A DNA stretch of 64,000 bases from Enterobacter hormaechei subsp. hoffmannii (GTDB lineage Bacteria > Pseudomonadota > Gammaproteobacteria > Enterobacterales > Enterobacteriaceae), in assembly GCF_001729745.1 (NCBI RefSeq), contig NZ_CP017186.1, positions 3,658,001 to 3,722,000 on the forward strand. The letters run 5' to 3'. Positions 26,849-37,485 of this stretch are shown here, piece after piece (position 1 is the first letter of the stretch; each line of letters opens with the position of its first letter). The notes beneath the pieces were generated by a model that saw only the letters and a list, made by a program, of their open reading frames with translations, was not told where the DNA came from and did not search any database. The position numbers and the translations under genes were made by a program.

Positions 26849-27370
26849 ATGAATATTGGTCTGTTCTATGGTTCCAGCACCTGCTACACCGAAATGGCGG
26901 CGGAGAAAATTCGCGACATTATTGGCCCGGAACTGGTGACGTTGCATAACCTGAAAGATGACGCGGTTGCCTTGATGGAGCAGTACGATGTGCTGATTCT
27001 GGGTATCCCTACCTGGGACTTTGGTGAGATTCAGGAAGACTGGGAAGCCATCTGGGATCAGCTCGATTCAGTCAATTTTGAAGGCAAAATCATTGCGATG
27101 TACGGCATGGGCGACCAGTTGGGCTACGGGGAGTGGTTCCTTGACGCACTCGGCATGCTGCACGACAAACTGGCGCCAAAGGGCGCGACCTTTATCGGCT
27201 ACTGGCCTACGGAAGGCTATGAGTTCACCAGTCAAAAACCGATAATTGCCGACGGCCAGCTGTTTGTCGGGCTCGCGCTGGATGAAACCAACCAGTACGA
27301 TCTTAGCGACGAGCGCCTCCAGAGTTGGTGCGAGCAGATTCTGGGTGAGATGGCCGAGCAGTTCAGCTGA
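26849..27370 (+). CDS. fldB: Flavodoxin 2
   Basis: Long-chain FMN flavodoxin, a low-potential electron carrier. Seen: 173 aa; phosphate-binding loop G-S-S-T-C-Y-T-E (8-15), W57-containing isoalloxazine loop P-T-W-D-F-G, and Y-G-M-G-D-Q. The C-terminal tail differs from FldA. In E. coli it is SoxRS-inducible; I did not verify a SoxS box here. Its stop is 1 nt from the convergent cptA stop. Confidence 0.96.
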   Translation: MNIGLFYGSSTCYTEMAAEKIRDIIGPELVTLHNLKDDAVALMEQYDVLILGIPTWDFGEIQEDWEAIWDQLDSVNFEGKIIAMYGMGDQLGYGEWFLDALGMLHDKLAPKGATFIGYWPTEGYEFTSQKPIIADGQLFVGLALDETNQYDLSDERLQSWCEQILGEMAEQFS

Positions 27371-27371
27371 T

Positions 27372-27782
27372 TTACTCCTGCGTCGGCTGTTGCACGATCA
27401 ACCGGCGCAGATCTCGCCACTCCGCAGGATCCATACTGTCTGCTGCCAGCCACAGGTGCTGGCGACGATTGTCCTCGACCCGACGCAGCCGTAGCATCAT
27501 CCCGGTGTTGAGCATCCACGGCGTCCCTATCATTTCCCACTCTTTTCCCTGCCAGCGCAGGCGAGAATCCATCAGCAGCTTAATTTCCCCCTGACGGGCG
27601 TTGATTCGACGCTGGCTGCGCACGCTGTCAAACACTACAAACGACAGCAAAAGCAGCCACAGAGGGGTATAGCTTAGCGGCCACGGCACCAATAACACCA
27701 TTGCCGCGACCAGACCGTGGAGCAGTAAGGACATCCACTGTGAGCGCCACGAGACGCGAAGATCAGATTGCCACAGGACCAC
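27372..27782 (-). CDS. cptA: CptA/YgfX inner-membrane protein
   Basis: Seen: 136 aa; two hydrophobic helices (about 17-35 and 38-55) followed by a cytosolic domain. In E. coli YgfX (CptA) was reported as an inner-membrane toxin-like protein that affects MreB and FtsZ, with SdhE (CptB) as its partner; that toxin-antitoxin role is debated. It overlaps sdhE by 20 bp, so the two are coupled. Confidence 0.92.
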   Translation of the reverse strand: MVLWQSDLRVSWRSQWMSLLLHGLVAAMVLLVPWPLSYTPLWLLLLSFVVFDSVRSQRRINARQGEIKLLMDSRLRWQGKEWEMIGTPWMLNTGMMLRLRRVEDNRRQHLWLAADSMDPAEWRDLRRLIVQQPTQE

Positions 27783-28029
27783 GTTCCTGATTCCGTGTTT
27801 GAATTAATTGCACTATCCGTTGCAACTCGGTGTCGGCGGGCTTGCCGTGATTCATCAGCCAGTTGAATAAATCCGGATCGTCGGACTCAAGCAGACGGAC
27901 AAACAGGCGCTTATCGTCATCGCTTAAGCTGTCGTACTCATACTCGAAGAAAGGCATGATGGAGATATCAAGTTCACGCATGCCGCGACGGCACGCCCAG
28001 TGAATACGGGCCTTGTTGTTAATGTCCAT
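27763..28029 (-). CDS. sdhE: FAD assembly factor SdhE
   Basis: Small five-helix protein that promotes covalent FAD attachment to SdhA and FrdA. Seen: 88 aa with the invariant R-G-x-x-E motif (R-R-G-M-R-E-L-D, about 14-21), F-x-x-L-L-E and the C-terminal helix. It overlaps cptA downstream. The 294-bp divergent gap to ygfZ (28030-28323) holds promoters only; nothing else is visible. Confidence 0.96.
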   Translation of the reverse strand: MDINNKARIHWACRRGMRELDISIMPFFEYEYDSLSDDDKRLFVRLLESDDPDLFNWLMNHGKPADTELQRIVQLIQTRNQERGPVAI

Positions 28030-28323
28030 GTTCTGTTTCCTGCATTACGTTTGGCACAGTCGGTATCCCGTTCGGTATTCATTATTGCTCTTCGGGAACA
28101 CCTGCTAGTGTAACGTGTTTTTGACCGTTTCTTTACTGGAATATTGCGAACCTCGAGCAGGCCTCCTGAATAATCCTTATAAAGACAGCGGATTACACTA
28201 TTTTGCGTTGCGCCACGCATAACCGCGTAATGGCACGAATGGCCTGCTGAAAGCGCTTGCATTGAATACAGTCTCTTTTACCATTAGGTATTATCAAAGC
28301 GTTAAGCAATTCAGGACATCACT

Positions 28324-29304
28324 ATGGCATTTACACCATTTTCTCCTCGCCAGCCCGCCGCCTCTGCGCGTCTGCCGCTGACGCTGATTACTCTTGATGA
28401 CTGGGCACTGGCGACACTGACCGGTGCAGACAGCGAAAAATACCTGCAAGGCCAGGTCACGGCGGACGTGGCGCAGTTGACTGAGCACCAGCATCTGCTG
28501 GCCGCGCATTGCGATCCAAAAGGCAAAATGTGGAGCAACCTGCGTCTGTTCCGCCGTCAGGACGGATTCGCCTTCATTGAGCGTCGCAGCCTGCGTGACG
28601 CCCAGCTTAAAGAGCTGAAAAAATACGCGGTCTTTTCTAAAGTCACCATCGCCCCGGACGATGAACACGTTCTGCTGGGGGTAGCGGGTTTCCAGGCGCG
28701 TGCAGCGCTGAAAAACCTGTTTGCCGAGCTACCGGATGCCGGAAAACAGCTGATCAGCGAGGGAGAAACCTCCATTCTGTGGTTCGAACACCCTGCGGAG
28801 CGCTTCTTGCTGGTAACCGACGAAGCAACGGCGGAACGCGTCACTGACGCCCTGCGCGGTGAAGCACAGCTCAACAACAGCCAGCAGTGGCTGGCGCTGA
28901 ACATCGAAGCGGGCCTGCCGGTTATTGACGCGGCAAACAGCGCGCAGTTTATCCCGCAGGCGACAAACATCCAGGCGCTGGGTGGTATCAGCTTTAAGAA
29001 GGGCTGCTACACCGGACAGGAAATGGTGGCGCGTGCGAAATTCCGCGGCGCGAACAAACGTGCCCTGTGGACGCTGGCTGGTCACGCCAGCCGTGTGCCG
29101 GAAGCGGGTGAAGATCTCGAGATGAAGATGGGCGAAAACTGGCGCCGTACCGGCACCGTGTTAGCCGCCGTCCAGCTCGATGATGGCCGCCTGCTGGTGC
29201 AGGTTGTCATGAATAATGATATGGAGCCCGACAGCGTGTTCCGCGTGCGGGACGATGCAAACACGCTCAGCATTGAGCCGCTGCCGTATTCACTGGAAGA
29301 TTGA
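28324..29304 (+). CDS. ygfZ: Folate-binding Fe-S cluster maintenance protein YgfZ
   Basis: Tetrahydrofolate-dependent protein related to GcvT that supports repair or assembly of some Fe-S enzymes, including MiaB. Seen: 326 aa; the diagnostic K-G-C-Y-T-G-Q-E motif with Cys228. Fold family is the same as GcvT, encoded 12 kb away. The stop is followed by the MITE-like element. Confidence 0.96.
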   Translation: MAFTPFSPRQPAASARLPLTLITLDDWALATLTGADSEKYLQGQVTADVAQLTEHQHLLAAHCDPKGKMWSNLRLFRRQDGFAFIERRSLRDAQLKELKKYAVFSKVTIAPDDEHVLLGVAGFQARAALKNLFAELPDAGKQLISEGETSILWFEHPAERFLLVTDEATAERVTDALRGEAQLNNSQQWLALNIEAGLPVIDAANSAQFIPQATNIQALGGISFKKGCYTGQEMVARAKFRGANKRALWTLAGHASRVPEAGEDLEMKMGENWRRTGTVLAAVQLDDGRLLVQVVMNNDMEPDSVFRVRDDANTLSIEPLPYSLED

Positions 29305-29343
29305 TGCTGTATCGCCCGGTGTTGATATTCTCCCTCCCCCTGT

Positions 29344-29776
29344 GGGCTGAGGGTTCCCCACAAATTAATGCGAGCACTGAGCAATCCCCTCGCCCCTCCG
29401 GGGAGAGGGTTAGGGTGAGGGGAACATACGGCTGTGGTGGTCATTCCGTTCACTTTATGTTCCTTGCTACTCTGTAACGACATGACCGGTGAACGTGCCA
29501 GGGTGGCTCAGTCGCCACCACCCTGGCGACCCGGGCTCCCGGCGGTAAATCGCCGCTTCGCGGTGCCCTCGGCTTATTCCTTCCGGCTTATCGGGTACGG
29601 GCGGAGGCAACGTCCCTGTAAAGCCGCCCTCTCGGCGCATCCCTGCGCCTCGCCCCGGCCTGCAGGAAACGCCTCAGCGATTTACAGCCGGACCAGGGCA
29701 TCGCTGACAGCCCTCAGTCATTTAGAAAGCAACTTTATTGCTTCTGCATAAAAAATTACTGGGGAACCCTCAGCCC
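29344..29776. mobile_element. MITE-like 433-bp element with perfect 17-bp terminal inverted repeats
   Basis: GGGCTGAGGGTTCCCCA at 29344-29360 is exactly inverted at 29760-29776. Between them are hairpin-rich, GC-rich sequences (CCAGGGTGG with CCACCCTGG near 29500; GGGAGAGGGTTAGGGTGAGG near 29401) and no convincing gene. A 105-codon frame (29434-29751) is Arg/Pro/Ser-rich and looks spurious. It fills the 521-bp ygfZ-trhA gap. I recall similar sequence in other enterobacterial intergenic regions, unverified. Confidence 0.6.
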
Positions 29777-29825
29777 TGTGGGATAGGGTCGGGGTGAGGG
29801 CATCAGACCGCACCTTACAAAAAAA

Positions 29826-30512
<687 letters not shown>

Positions 30513-30745
30513 TTATTCATCGCCAGTCTATGCTAACTGAGAATGATTCCAGTGAACACCTGTTAGCTAAAATAAATCCGTAATCAATATTTATCCTTAC
30601 AAATCAGTATAATGCAAAATAAATCCACCGCACAGATGTAAATAATTTCATTAACATCTGAGTAATCAAGGAGATAAATCCGTCTCTCACCCTTCGTCAT
30701 CATGGTATGCTTCAGGGATAGTGTCCGACAGCGAGTTTAGCCATT

Positions 30746-31483
30746 GTGAGTATGTTCAGCCATTCCGCCATTGCCAGCCTCAACAATCTGGAAATGATGG
30801 TCTACAACTATGTCATTAAGAACCGTGACAAAGTGATGTACATGACCATCCGCGAGCTGGCGGATGCGGCGGGAGTCTCTACCACTACTATCCTGCGCTT
30901 CTGCCGAAAGCTCAACTGCGAAGGCTACTCGGAATTTCGGGTGCGCTTTAAACTCTATCTGGAGCAGAACGAGCCCCAGCAGGCGAATTTTGGTGCCAGT
31001 GAAATTATCAGCTTCTTTAAAAGCGTAAATAACGAAGAGTTCGATGCGTTATTAGATAAAGCCGTCGATATTATTTTATCATCTGAACGAATTATTTTTG
31101 TTGGCGCAGGCACGTCCGGATCGCTGGCAAAATATGGCGCACGTTTCTTTTCAAATATCGGGAAATTCAGCAACCATATCGACGATCCTTATTTCCCGGT
31201 CACTAACGATATGGCTAAAAATGCGCTGGCCATTGTACTTTCCGTCTCCGGAGAAACCGAGGAAATCCTGCGCTTCGCCAGCCAGTTCAGCCTGCATCGC
31301 TGCAAGGTGCTCTCTGTCACCAGCCACGAACATTCTCGTCTCGCGAAACTGGCGGACTTTAATCTCTCCTGGCATGTCCCCCAAACGCGCATAGGCGGCG
31401 TTTACGATATAACCACCCAAATTCCCGTCATCTATATTCTGGAATCATTAGGCCGGAAACTGGCGAAGAAATTAACAGAATAA
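30746..31483 (+). CDS. MurR/RpiR-family transcriptional regulator
   Basis: Sugar-phosphate-responsive regulator. Seen: 245 aa; N-terminal RpiR helix-turn-helix (about 30-60, TIRELADAAGVSTTTILRFCRKL) and C-terminal SIS domain (about 105-235) with G-A-G-T-S-G-S and S-V-S-G-E-T loops for phosphosugar binding. Start is GTG 30746 or ATG 30752; neither has a strong ribosome site. bglA follows on the same strand about 115 nt downstream, so it probably controls that gene with a phospho-beta-glucoside or related effector (inference). It is not in the E. coli K-12 locus as I recall it. Confidence 0.88.
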   Translation: MSMFSHSAIASLNNLEMMVYNYVIKNRDKVMYMTIRELADAAGVSTTTILRFCRKLNCEGYSEFRVRFKLYLEQNEPQQANFGASEIISFFKSVNNEEFDALLDKAVDIILSSERIIFVGAGTSGSLAKYGARFFSNIGKFSNHIDDPYFPVTNDMAKNALAIVLSVSGETEEILRFASQFSLHRCKVLSVTSHEHSRLAKLADFNLSWHVPQTRIGGVYDITTQIPVIYILESLGRKLAKKLTE

Positions 31484-31506
31484 AACATCCTGTTTTTTTG
31501 ATGTGA

Positions 31507-33033
<1,527 letters not shown>

Positions 33034-33038
33034 TGGCT

Positions 33039-33065
33039 TGCCCTCTCTGCAAGCGGAGAGGGCAA
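33039..33065 (+). terminator. Hairpin after bglA
   Basis: Perfect 10-bp stem TTGCCCTCTC/GAGAGGGCAA with a 7-nt loop 5 nt after the bglA stop. No T-tract follows, so it may be a 3'-end stabiliser or Rho-linked element rather than a classical terminator. Confidence 0.55.
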
Positions 33066-33088
33066 ACTGCTTATCTTCCAGACACTTC

Positions 33089-33131
33089 TTTACAGCTTTT
33101 GCGTTGCCAAAATATGTTCGCCCGATAATAT
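33089..33131 (+). promoter_or_regulatory. Probable scsABCD promoter
   Basis: TTGCCA (33104-33109), 16 bp, TAATAT (33126-33131) upstream of scsA. A single CpxR-like half-site TTTAC lies at 33089-33093; a second half-site is not convincing. In Salmonella the scs operon is reported as CpxR-controlled, so the half-site merits checking. Confidence 0.35.
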
Positions 33132-33157
33132 AGGCATCCTGAATATTTGAGGCGAAC

Positions 33158-33517
33158 ATGATTAAGCGACAACGCAACGCTATCCTGCTTGTAGCCCTGG
33201 CCTGCCTGGTGGTACTGATATGTACCGCCCAGCGGATGGCCGGGATGCACGCGCTTGTCATGAACGTCACCGCCACGAGCCAGTCTGTTCAGCAGGGGCA
33301 GGAGAGTGCCGACGCACCGGTAACCCCGTGTGAGCTAAGCGCCAAGTCGCTGATGTCGGTCCCGCCTGTTTTGTTTGAAGGCGCCCTGATTGCCGTCACC
33401 CTGCTGCTTGCGTTGCTGGCAGCCAGTCCACCGCGCCGCGAACGGCAGTGGCCTCCCCGCGTTATCTCCCCGCCCCGGTTAAGGGTGCATCTGCGATTAT
33501 GCGTCTTCCGTGAATGA
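33158..33517 (+). CDS. scsA: Suppressor of copper sensitivity protein ScsA
   Basis: Small inner-membrane protein of the scsABCD copper/redox operon known from Salmonella. Seen: 119 aa; N-terminal hydrophobic helix (about 8-25), periplasmic loop with one Cys (TPCELS), a second helix (about 71-90) and a proline/arginine-rich C-terminus. GAGGCGAAC precedes the ATG. Function is not well defined; in Salmonella scsA affects peroxide tolerance. First gene of the operon, 48 nt before scsB. Confidence 0.88.
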   Translation: MIKRQRNAILLVALACLVVLICTAQRMAGMHALVMNVTATSQSVQQGQESADAPVTPCELSAKSLMSVPPVLFEGALIAVTLLLALLAASPPRRERQWPPRVISPPRLRVHLRLCVFRE

Positions 33518-33565
33518 GCCTTCGCCTGTTACTTCAGGTTAATTCATCATTTACGGAGAAAATTT

Positions 33566-35575
33566 ATGTTTACTGTATTCAGGCGACTGCTGGTCTGCCT
33601 GCTTTGGCTATGGCTGCCCCTCAGCCAGGCTGCCGACAGCGGCTGGCTGCGCGCCGCCGATAATCAGCACGCCAGCGTCAGGCTGCGTGCGCAACCTGAA
33701 AGCACTGGCGAAACCCGCCTGCTGCTGGACGTCGCCCTGCAAAAAGGCTGGAAAACCTACTGGCGCTCGCCGGGCGAAGGCGGCGTCGCACCCGCGATTA
33801 AATGGCATCAGCCCGTCGAGGCGATCTGGCGCTGGCCTGTGCCGCAGCGTTTCGACGTCGCGGGCATCACCACGCAGGGCTATCACGGCGATGTCAGCTT
33901 TCCCCTCACTCTGCGGGGCGTCGTCCCGACGATCCTGAGCGGCGTGCTGACGCTCTCCACCTGTAGCAACGTCTGTATTCTTACCGACTACCCGTTTTCA
34001 CTGAACATGACCGCATCCGCAGGTGCCGGTTTTGATTACGATTTCAGTCGGGCCATGGGCACCCTTCCGCTCAGCGGCGGGTTGACCTCAACGCTTAACG
34101 CCACCTATGCCCCCGGCAAGCTGACCGTAACGGCGCAGCGTGACGCAGGCTGGCAGGAGCCGTCGCTGTTTATCGACGGTATGGATGATGTTGATTTCGG
34201 CAAACCGGCCCTCACCATGCGCGGTGATTCGCTGGTCGCCACCGTGCCCGTGACGGACAGCTGGGGCGAGGCCGCGCCCAACCTCAGCGGCAAAACCCTG
34301 TCGCTGGTTCTGGCCGATAGCGGGCAGGCGCAGGAGTCCAGCCTGAGCATTCAGCCGGGGAACGCCGCGCCGACGCTCCCGTTAGGCTGGGTGCTGCTGA
34401 TGGCGCTTGCTGGCGGTCTGATCCTTAACGTCATGCCCTGCGTACTGCCCGTGCTGGCCATGAAGCTGGGCACGCTGATGCAAACCGAACGGCAGGCGCG
34501 CGGTCAGGTGCGCAGGCAGTTTCTTGCATCGGTAGCCGGGATCGTGATCTCGTTCCTCGCACTGGCGCTGATGATGACGGTATTACGTTTAGGCAATCAG
34601 GCGCTCGGCTGGGGGATCCAGTTCCAGAACCCGTGGTTTATTGCCGCGATGGCGCTGGTAATGGTGCTCTTCAGCGCCAGCCTGCTGGGGTTGTTAGAAA
34701 TCCGTCTCCCTTCCGGCGCCAGCACCTTCCTCGCCACGCGCGGCGGCAACGGGCTTGCGGGTCATTTCTGGCAAGGCGCGTTTGCCACGCTGCTGGCGAC
34801 ACCCTGCACCGCGCCGTTCCTGGGGACGGCGGTCTCGGTCGCGCTGGCGGCACCGCTTCCCCTGCTGTGGGGGATCTTCCTGGCGATGGGTATCGGCATG
34901 AGCCTGCCGTGGCTGCTGGTGGCGGCCTGGCCGGGGCTGGCCCAGCGGTTGCCGCGTCCGGGGCGCTGGATGAACGTTGTACGCGTAGTGCTGGGGATGA
35001 TGATGCTCGGCTCATCGCTGTGGCTGCTGAGCCTGCTGACGGTGCACATTGGCAGCCTGCCGGTCATTACGCTGGGCGTGCTACTGATCCTTGCGCTGCT
35101 GCTGGTCACCGCCTGGCGCTACCGCTGGCAAACGGCACTGCGCGCCGGGGTATTAGCTGTACTGGTGGCCGGGGTAGTCGCGTTTGTTTCCGGCTCCGGC
35201 GGCGAGGGCTCCCGCCGCGATCGTATTCACTGGCAGCCGCTCAGCGAGCAGGCCATTGTCCGCGCGCTGGCGGAGAACAAACGGGTGTTCGTCGACGTGA
35301 CCGCCGACTGGTGCGTGACCTGTAAAGCCAATAAATACAACGTTCTGCTGCGCGGCGACGTGCAGGTCGCGCTCTCCGCCCCGGACGTTGTCGCCCTGCG
35401 CGGCGACTGGAGCCGCCCCTCAGATACCATCAGCCAGTTTTTAACCACGCGCGGCAGCGCCGCCGTGCCGTTTAACCAGATCTACGGACCGGGATTACCG
35501 CAGGGCCACGTGCTGCCTGCGTTGTTAAGCCGCGAAGCGGTGCTGAGCACCCTGTCCGATGCAAAAGGAAAATAA
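33566..35575 (+). CDS. scsB: DsbD-like thiol-disulfide transporter ScsB
   Basis: Transfers cytoplasmic electrons across the inner membrane to periplasmic ScsC. Seen: 669 aa; signal peptide about 1-22; N-terminal periplasmic beta domain with a C-S-N-V-C pair; eight-helix core with N-V-M-P-C-V-L-P and A-T-P-C-T-A-P cysteines that form the membrane thiol relay; C-terminal thioredoxin domain with W-C-V-T-C. GGAG precedes the ATG. The stop is one base before the scsC start, so translation is coupled. Confidence 0.93.
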   Translation: MFTVFRRLLVCLLWLWLPLSQAADSGWLRAADNQHASVRLRAQPESTGETRLLLDVALQKGWKTYWRSPGEGGVAPAIKWHQPVEAIWRWPVPQRFDVAGITTQGYHGDVSFPLTLRGVVPTILSGVLTLSTCSNVCILTDYPFSLNMTASAGAGFDYDFSRAMGTLPLSGGLTSTLNATYAPGKLTVTAQRDAGWQEPSLFIDGMDDVDFGKPALTMRGDSLVATVPVTDSWGEAAPNLSGKTLSLVLADSGQAQESSLSIQPGNAAPTLPLGWVLLMALAGGLILNVMPCVLPVLAMKLGTLMQTERQARGQVRRQFLASVAGIVISFLALALMMTVLRLGNQALGWGIQFQNPWFIAAMALVMVLFSASLLGLLEIRLPSGASTFLATRGGNGLAGHFWQGAFATLLATPCTAPFLGTAVSVALAAPLPLLWGIFLAMGIGMSLPWLLVAAWPGLAQRLPRPGRWMNVVRVVLGMMMLGSSLWLLSLLTVHIGSLPVITLGVLLILALLLVTAWRYRWQTALRAGVLAVLVAGVVAFVSGSGGEGSRRDRIHWQPLSEQAIVRALAENKRVFVDVTADWCVTCKANKYNVLLRGDVQVALSAPDVVALRGDWSRPSDTISQFLTTRGSAAVPFNQIYGPGLPQGHVLPALLSREAVLSTLSDAKGK

Positions 35576-35576
35576 C

Positions 35577-36179
35577 ATGAGAGCCTTTGTTGCCTTACTT
35601 CTGCTGTCGTTATCAACGTTCGGTTTCGCCGCACCGTCAGATGACGCTTCCAACGGCCAGCTGGCAAAACTGCTGTTTAACGACCCCAACAGCCCGCGAA
35701 CCGGCGCGACATCGCCAAAGCTCACCATCGTCTCCTTCACGGACTACAACTGCCCGTATTGCAAGCAGTTCGACCCAATGCTGGAGAAAATCGTGCAGGA
35801 AAATCCCGACGTGCAGCTCATCATCAAACTGCTGCCGTTCAAGGGGCAAAGCTCGGTAAATGCCGCGAAAGCGGCGCTCTCAACGTGGCAGCAGGCGCCG
35901 GATCAATTCTGGGTACTACACCAGCGGCTGATGATGAAAAAGGGCTATCACGATGACGCCAGCATCGCCGCCGCGCAGGTGAAGACCGGGACGGACAGCA
36001 TTAAAACCGATGATAAAACCATGGACAGCGTAAAGATGAACCTGATCCTGGCGCAGGTGCTGAATATTCAGGGCACCCCGGCGACCATCATCGGTGAACA
36101 GATGGTGGCGGGCGCAATCCCGTATGACGATCTGGAGGGGCTGGTCAAAGAACAGCTGGCAAACGCCCGTGGCAAGTAA
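35577..36179 (+). CDS. scsC: Periplasmic thiol oxidoreductase/copper-binding ScsC
   Basis: DsbA/DsbG-fold protein kept reduced by ScsB; it protects periplasmic thiols and sequesters copper. Seen: 200 aa from ATG 35577; signal peptide about 1-18 (FGFAA-P); C-P-Y-C in D-Y-N-C-P-Y-C-K-Q; cis-Pro loop Q-G-T-P-A-T. The start follows AAGGA and the scsB stop; six extra upstream codons overlap scsB and are not needed. Confidence 0.93.
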   Translation: MRAFVALLLLSLSTFGFAAPSDDASNGQLAKLLFNDPNSPRTGATSPKLTIVSFTDYNCPYCKQFDPMLEKIVQENPDVQLIIKLLPFKGQSSVNAAKAALSTWQQAPDQFWVLHQRLMMKKGYHDDASIAAAQVKTGTDSIKTDDKTMDSVKMNLILAQVLNIQGTPATIIGEQMVAGAIPYDDLEGLVKEQLANARGK

Positions 36180-36669
36180 GCTTCCGCGCCTGCTGCGCGA
36201 GCTGGCCGTGTGGCTGCTGATTGGCGTAGCCGTGAGCCTGGCGGTGGACTATTTCCGCCAGCCCGCGCTGCCGCAGAATTTCTCCGCGACGGCACTGCAC
36301 ACCCTCGACGGTCAGCCCGTCGATCTTATCGCCATGAGTAAGGAGCGACCGCTGCTGGTCTACGTCTGGGCGACATGGTGCGGCGTCTGCCGCTACACCA
36401 CGCCGTCGGTGGCGGCGATTGCCGCGGACGGGGGTAACGTGATGTCGGTTGCGCTGCGCTCGGGCGATAACGCGACGCTCGAAACATGGATGAGAAAGAA
36501 GAAGGCGATGATGCCCACGGTCAACGACGCCAGCGGAGAACTGGCGCGTCAGTGGGACGTTCAGGTGACGCCAACGCTTGTGGTGATCTCTCACGGTGAA
36601 GTGAAGTCGATCACCACCGGCTGGACCAGCGGCTGGGGAATGCGCCTGCGGCTGTGGCTGGCGTCGTAA
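36169..36669 (+). CDS. scsD: TlpA-like membrane-anchored thioredoxin ScsD
   Basis: Membrane-tethered thioredoxin of the scs system. Seen: 166 aa from GTG 36169, overlapping the scsC end by 11 bp; one N-terminal helix (about 9-28, ELAVWLLIGVAVSLAV) and a periplasmic TlpA domain with W-C-G-V-C and the cis-Pro loop Q-V-T-P-T-L. An upstream in-frame ATG (36094) lies deep in scsC and would put non-family sequence in front. Convergent with ygfF, 2 nt apart. Confidence 0.9.
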   Translation: MASKLPRLLRELAVWLLIGVAVSLAVDYFRQPALPQNFSATALHTLDGQPVDLIAMSKERPLLVYVWATWCGVCRYTTPSVAAIAADGGNVMSVALRSGDNATLETWMRKKKAMMPTVNDASGELARQWDVQVTPTLVVISHGEVKSITTGWTSGWGMRLRLWLAS

Positions 36670-36671
36670 CG

Positions 36672-37415
36672 TTACTTCCCGCCAGCCAGCTCCAGGAAGC
36701 TACCGGTGACATAGGAGGCTTTGTCGCTCAGCAGCCAGGAAATGGCCTGGGCGACCTCCTCCGGCTGACCGCCACGCTGCATCGGTAACATCGACTTCAC
36801 CCGATCCACACGCCCCGGCTCGCCGCCGGAGGCGTGAATATCGGTATAAATCAGGCCTGGCCGCACGCAGTTAACGCGAATGCCCTGCGCCGCCACCTCC
36901 AGCGCGAGGCCGGTGGTGAGGGAATCCACCGCCCCTTTGGAGGCAGCATAATCCACATACTCCCCCGGTGCGCCCAGTCGTGAGGCCGCCGAGGAGACAT
37001 TCACAATCGCGCCGCCCTTGCCGCCGTGTTTATGCGACATGCGCTTCACCGCCTCACGGCAGCAGAGAAAATAGCCAGTGACGTTGGTGGACAGCACGCG
37101 GTTAATACGTTCAGCTGAGAGGTTTTCGATGGAGGATTGTTCAAACAAAATCCCGGCGTTGTTCACCAGCGCGGCGAGCGGCTCACCTTCGCGATCGATG
37201 CTGTCGAACATCGCCATCACCTGCGATTCATCGCTGATATCCGCGCGCACGGCAAAGGCCTTACCACCCGCGTCCACGATCTGATTAATGACCTCTGTCG
37301 CGGCTTTGATGTTGTGATGAAAATTCACCGCAACGGTGTAGCCTTCGCTTGCCAGCTGTAGCGCGGTGGCTTTACCAATACCCCGGCTGGCGCCGGTGAC
37401 CAATGCAATTGCCAT
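36672..37415 (-). CDS. ygfF: SDR-family oxidoreductase YgfF
   Basis: NAD(P)-dependent short-chain dehydrogenase of unknown substrate; NADPH glucose dehydrogenase activity has been suggested for relatives. Seen: 247 aa; T-G-A-S-R-G-I-G at 7-14, N-N-A-G (about 87), catalytic Ser-Ser-A, Tyr and Lys in Y-A-A-S-K. GGGAG precedes the ATG. In E. coli ygfF sits directly between bglA and gcvP; here scsABCD has been inserted on its bglA side. Confidence 0.93.
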   Translation of the reverse strand: MAIALVTGASRGIGKATALQLASEGYTVAVNFHHNIKAATEVINQIVDAGGKAFAVRADISDESQVMAMFDSIDREGEPLAALVNNAGILFEQSSIENLSAERINRVLSTNVTGYFLCCREAVKRMSHKHGGKGGAIVNVSSAASRLGAPGEYVDYAASKGAVDSLTTGLALEVAAQGIRVNCVRPGLIYTDIHASGGEPGRVDRVKSMLPMQRGGQPEEVAQAISWLLSDKASYVTGSFLELAGGK

Positions 37416-37435
37416 TCTTTTCTCCCAATAAAAAA

Positions 37436-37467
37436 GCCGGGTGGCGGCTTCGCCTTACCCGGCCTAC
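37436..37467. repeat. REP palindrome between ygfF and gcvP
   Basis: GCCGGGTGGCGGC, then TTCG, then GCCTTACCCGGCCTAC: an imperfect hairpin of the same type as at 8061, opposite orientation. It occupies most of the ygfF-gcvP gap. Confidence 0.85.
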
Positions 37468-37485
37468 GTTACTACAGGAACAACG

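Noticed and set aside
29434..29751. 105-codon plus-strand frame inside the MITE-like element
   Set aside because: Low-complexity Arg/Pro/Ser composition, no ribosome site, and it follows the repeat sequence; probably spurious.
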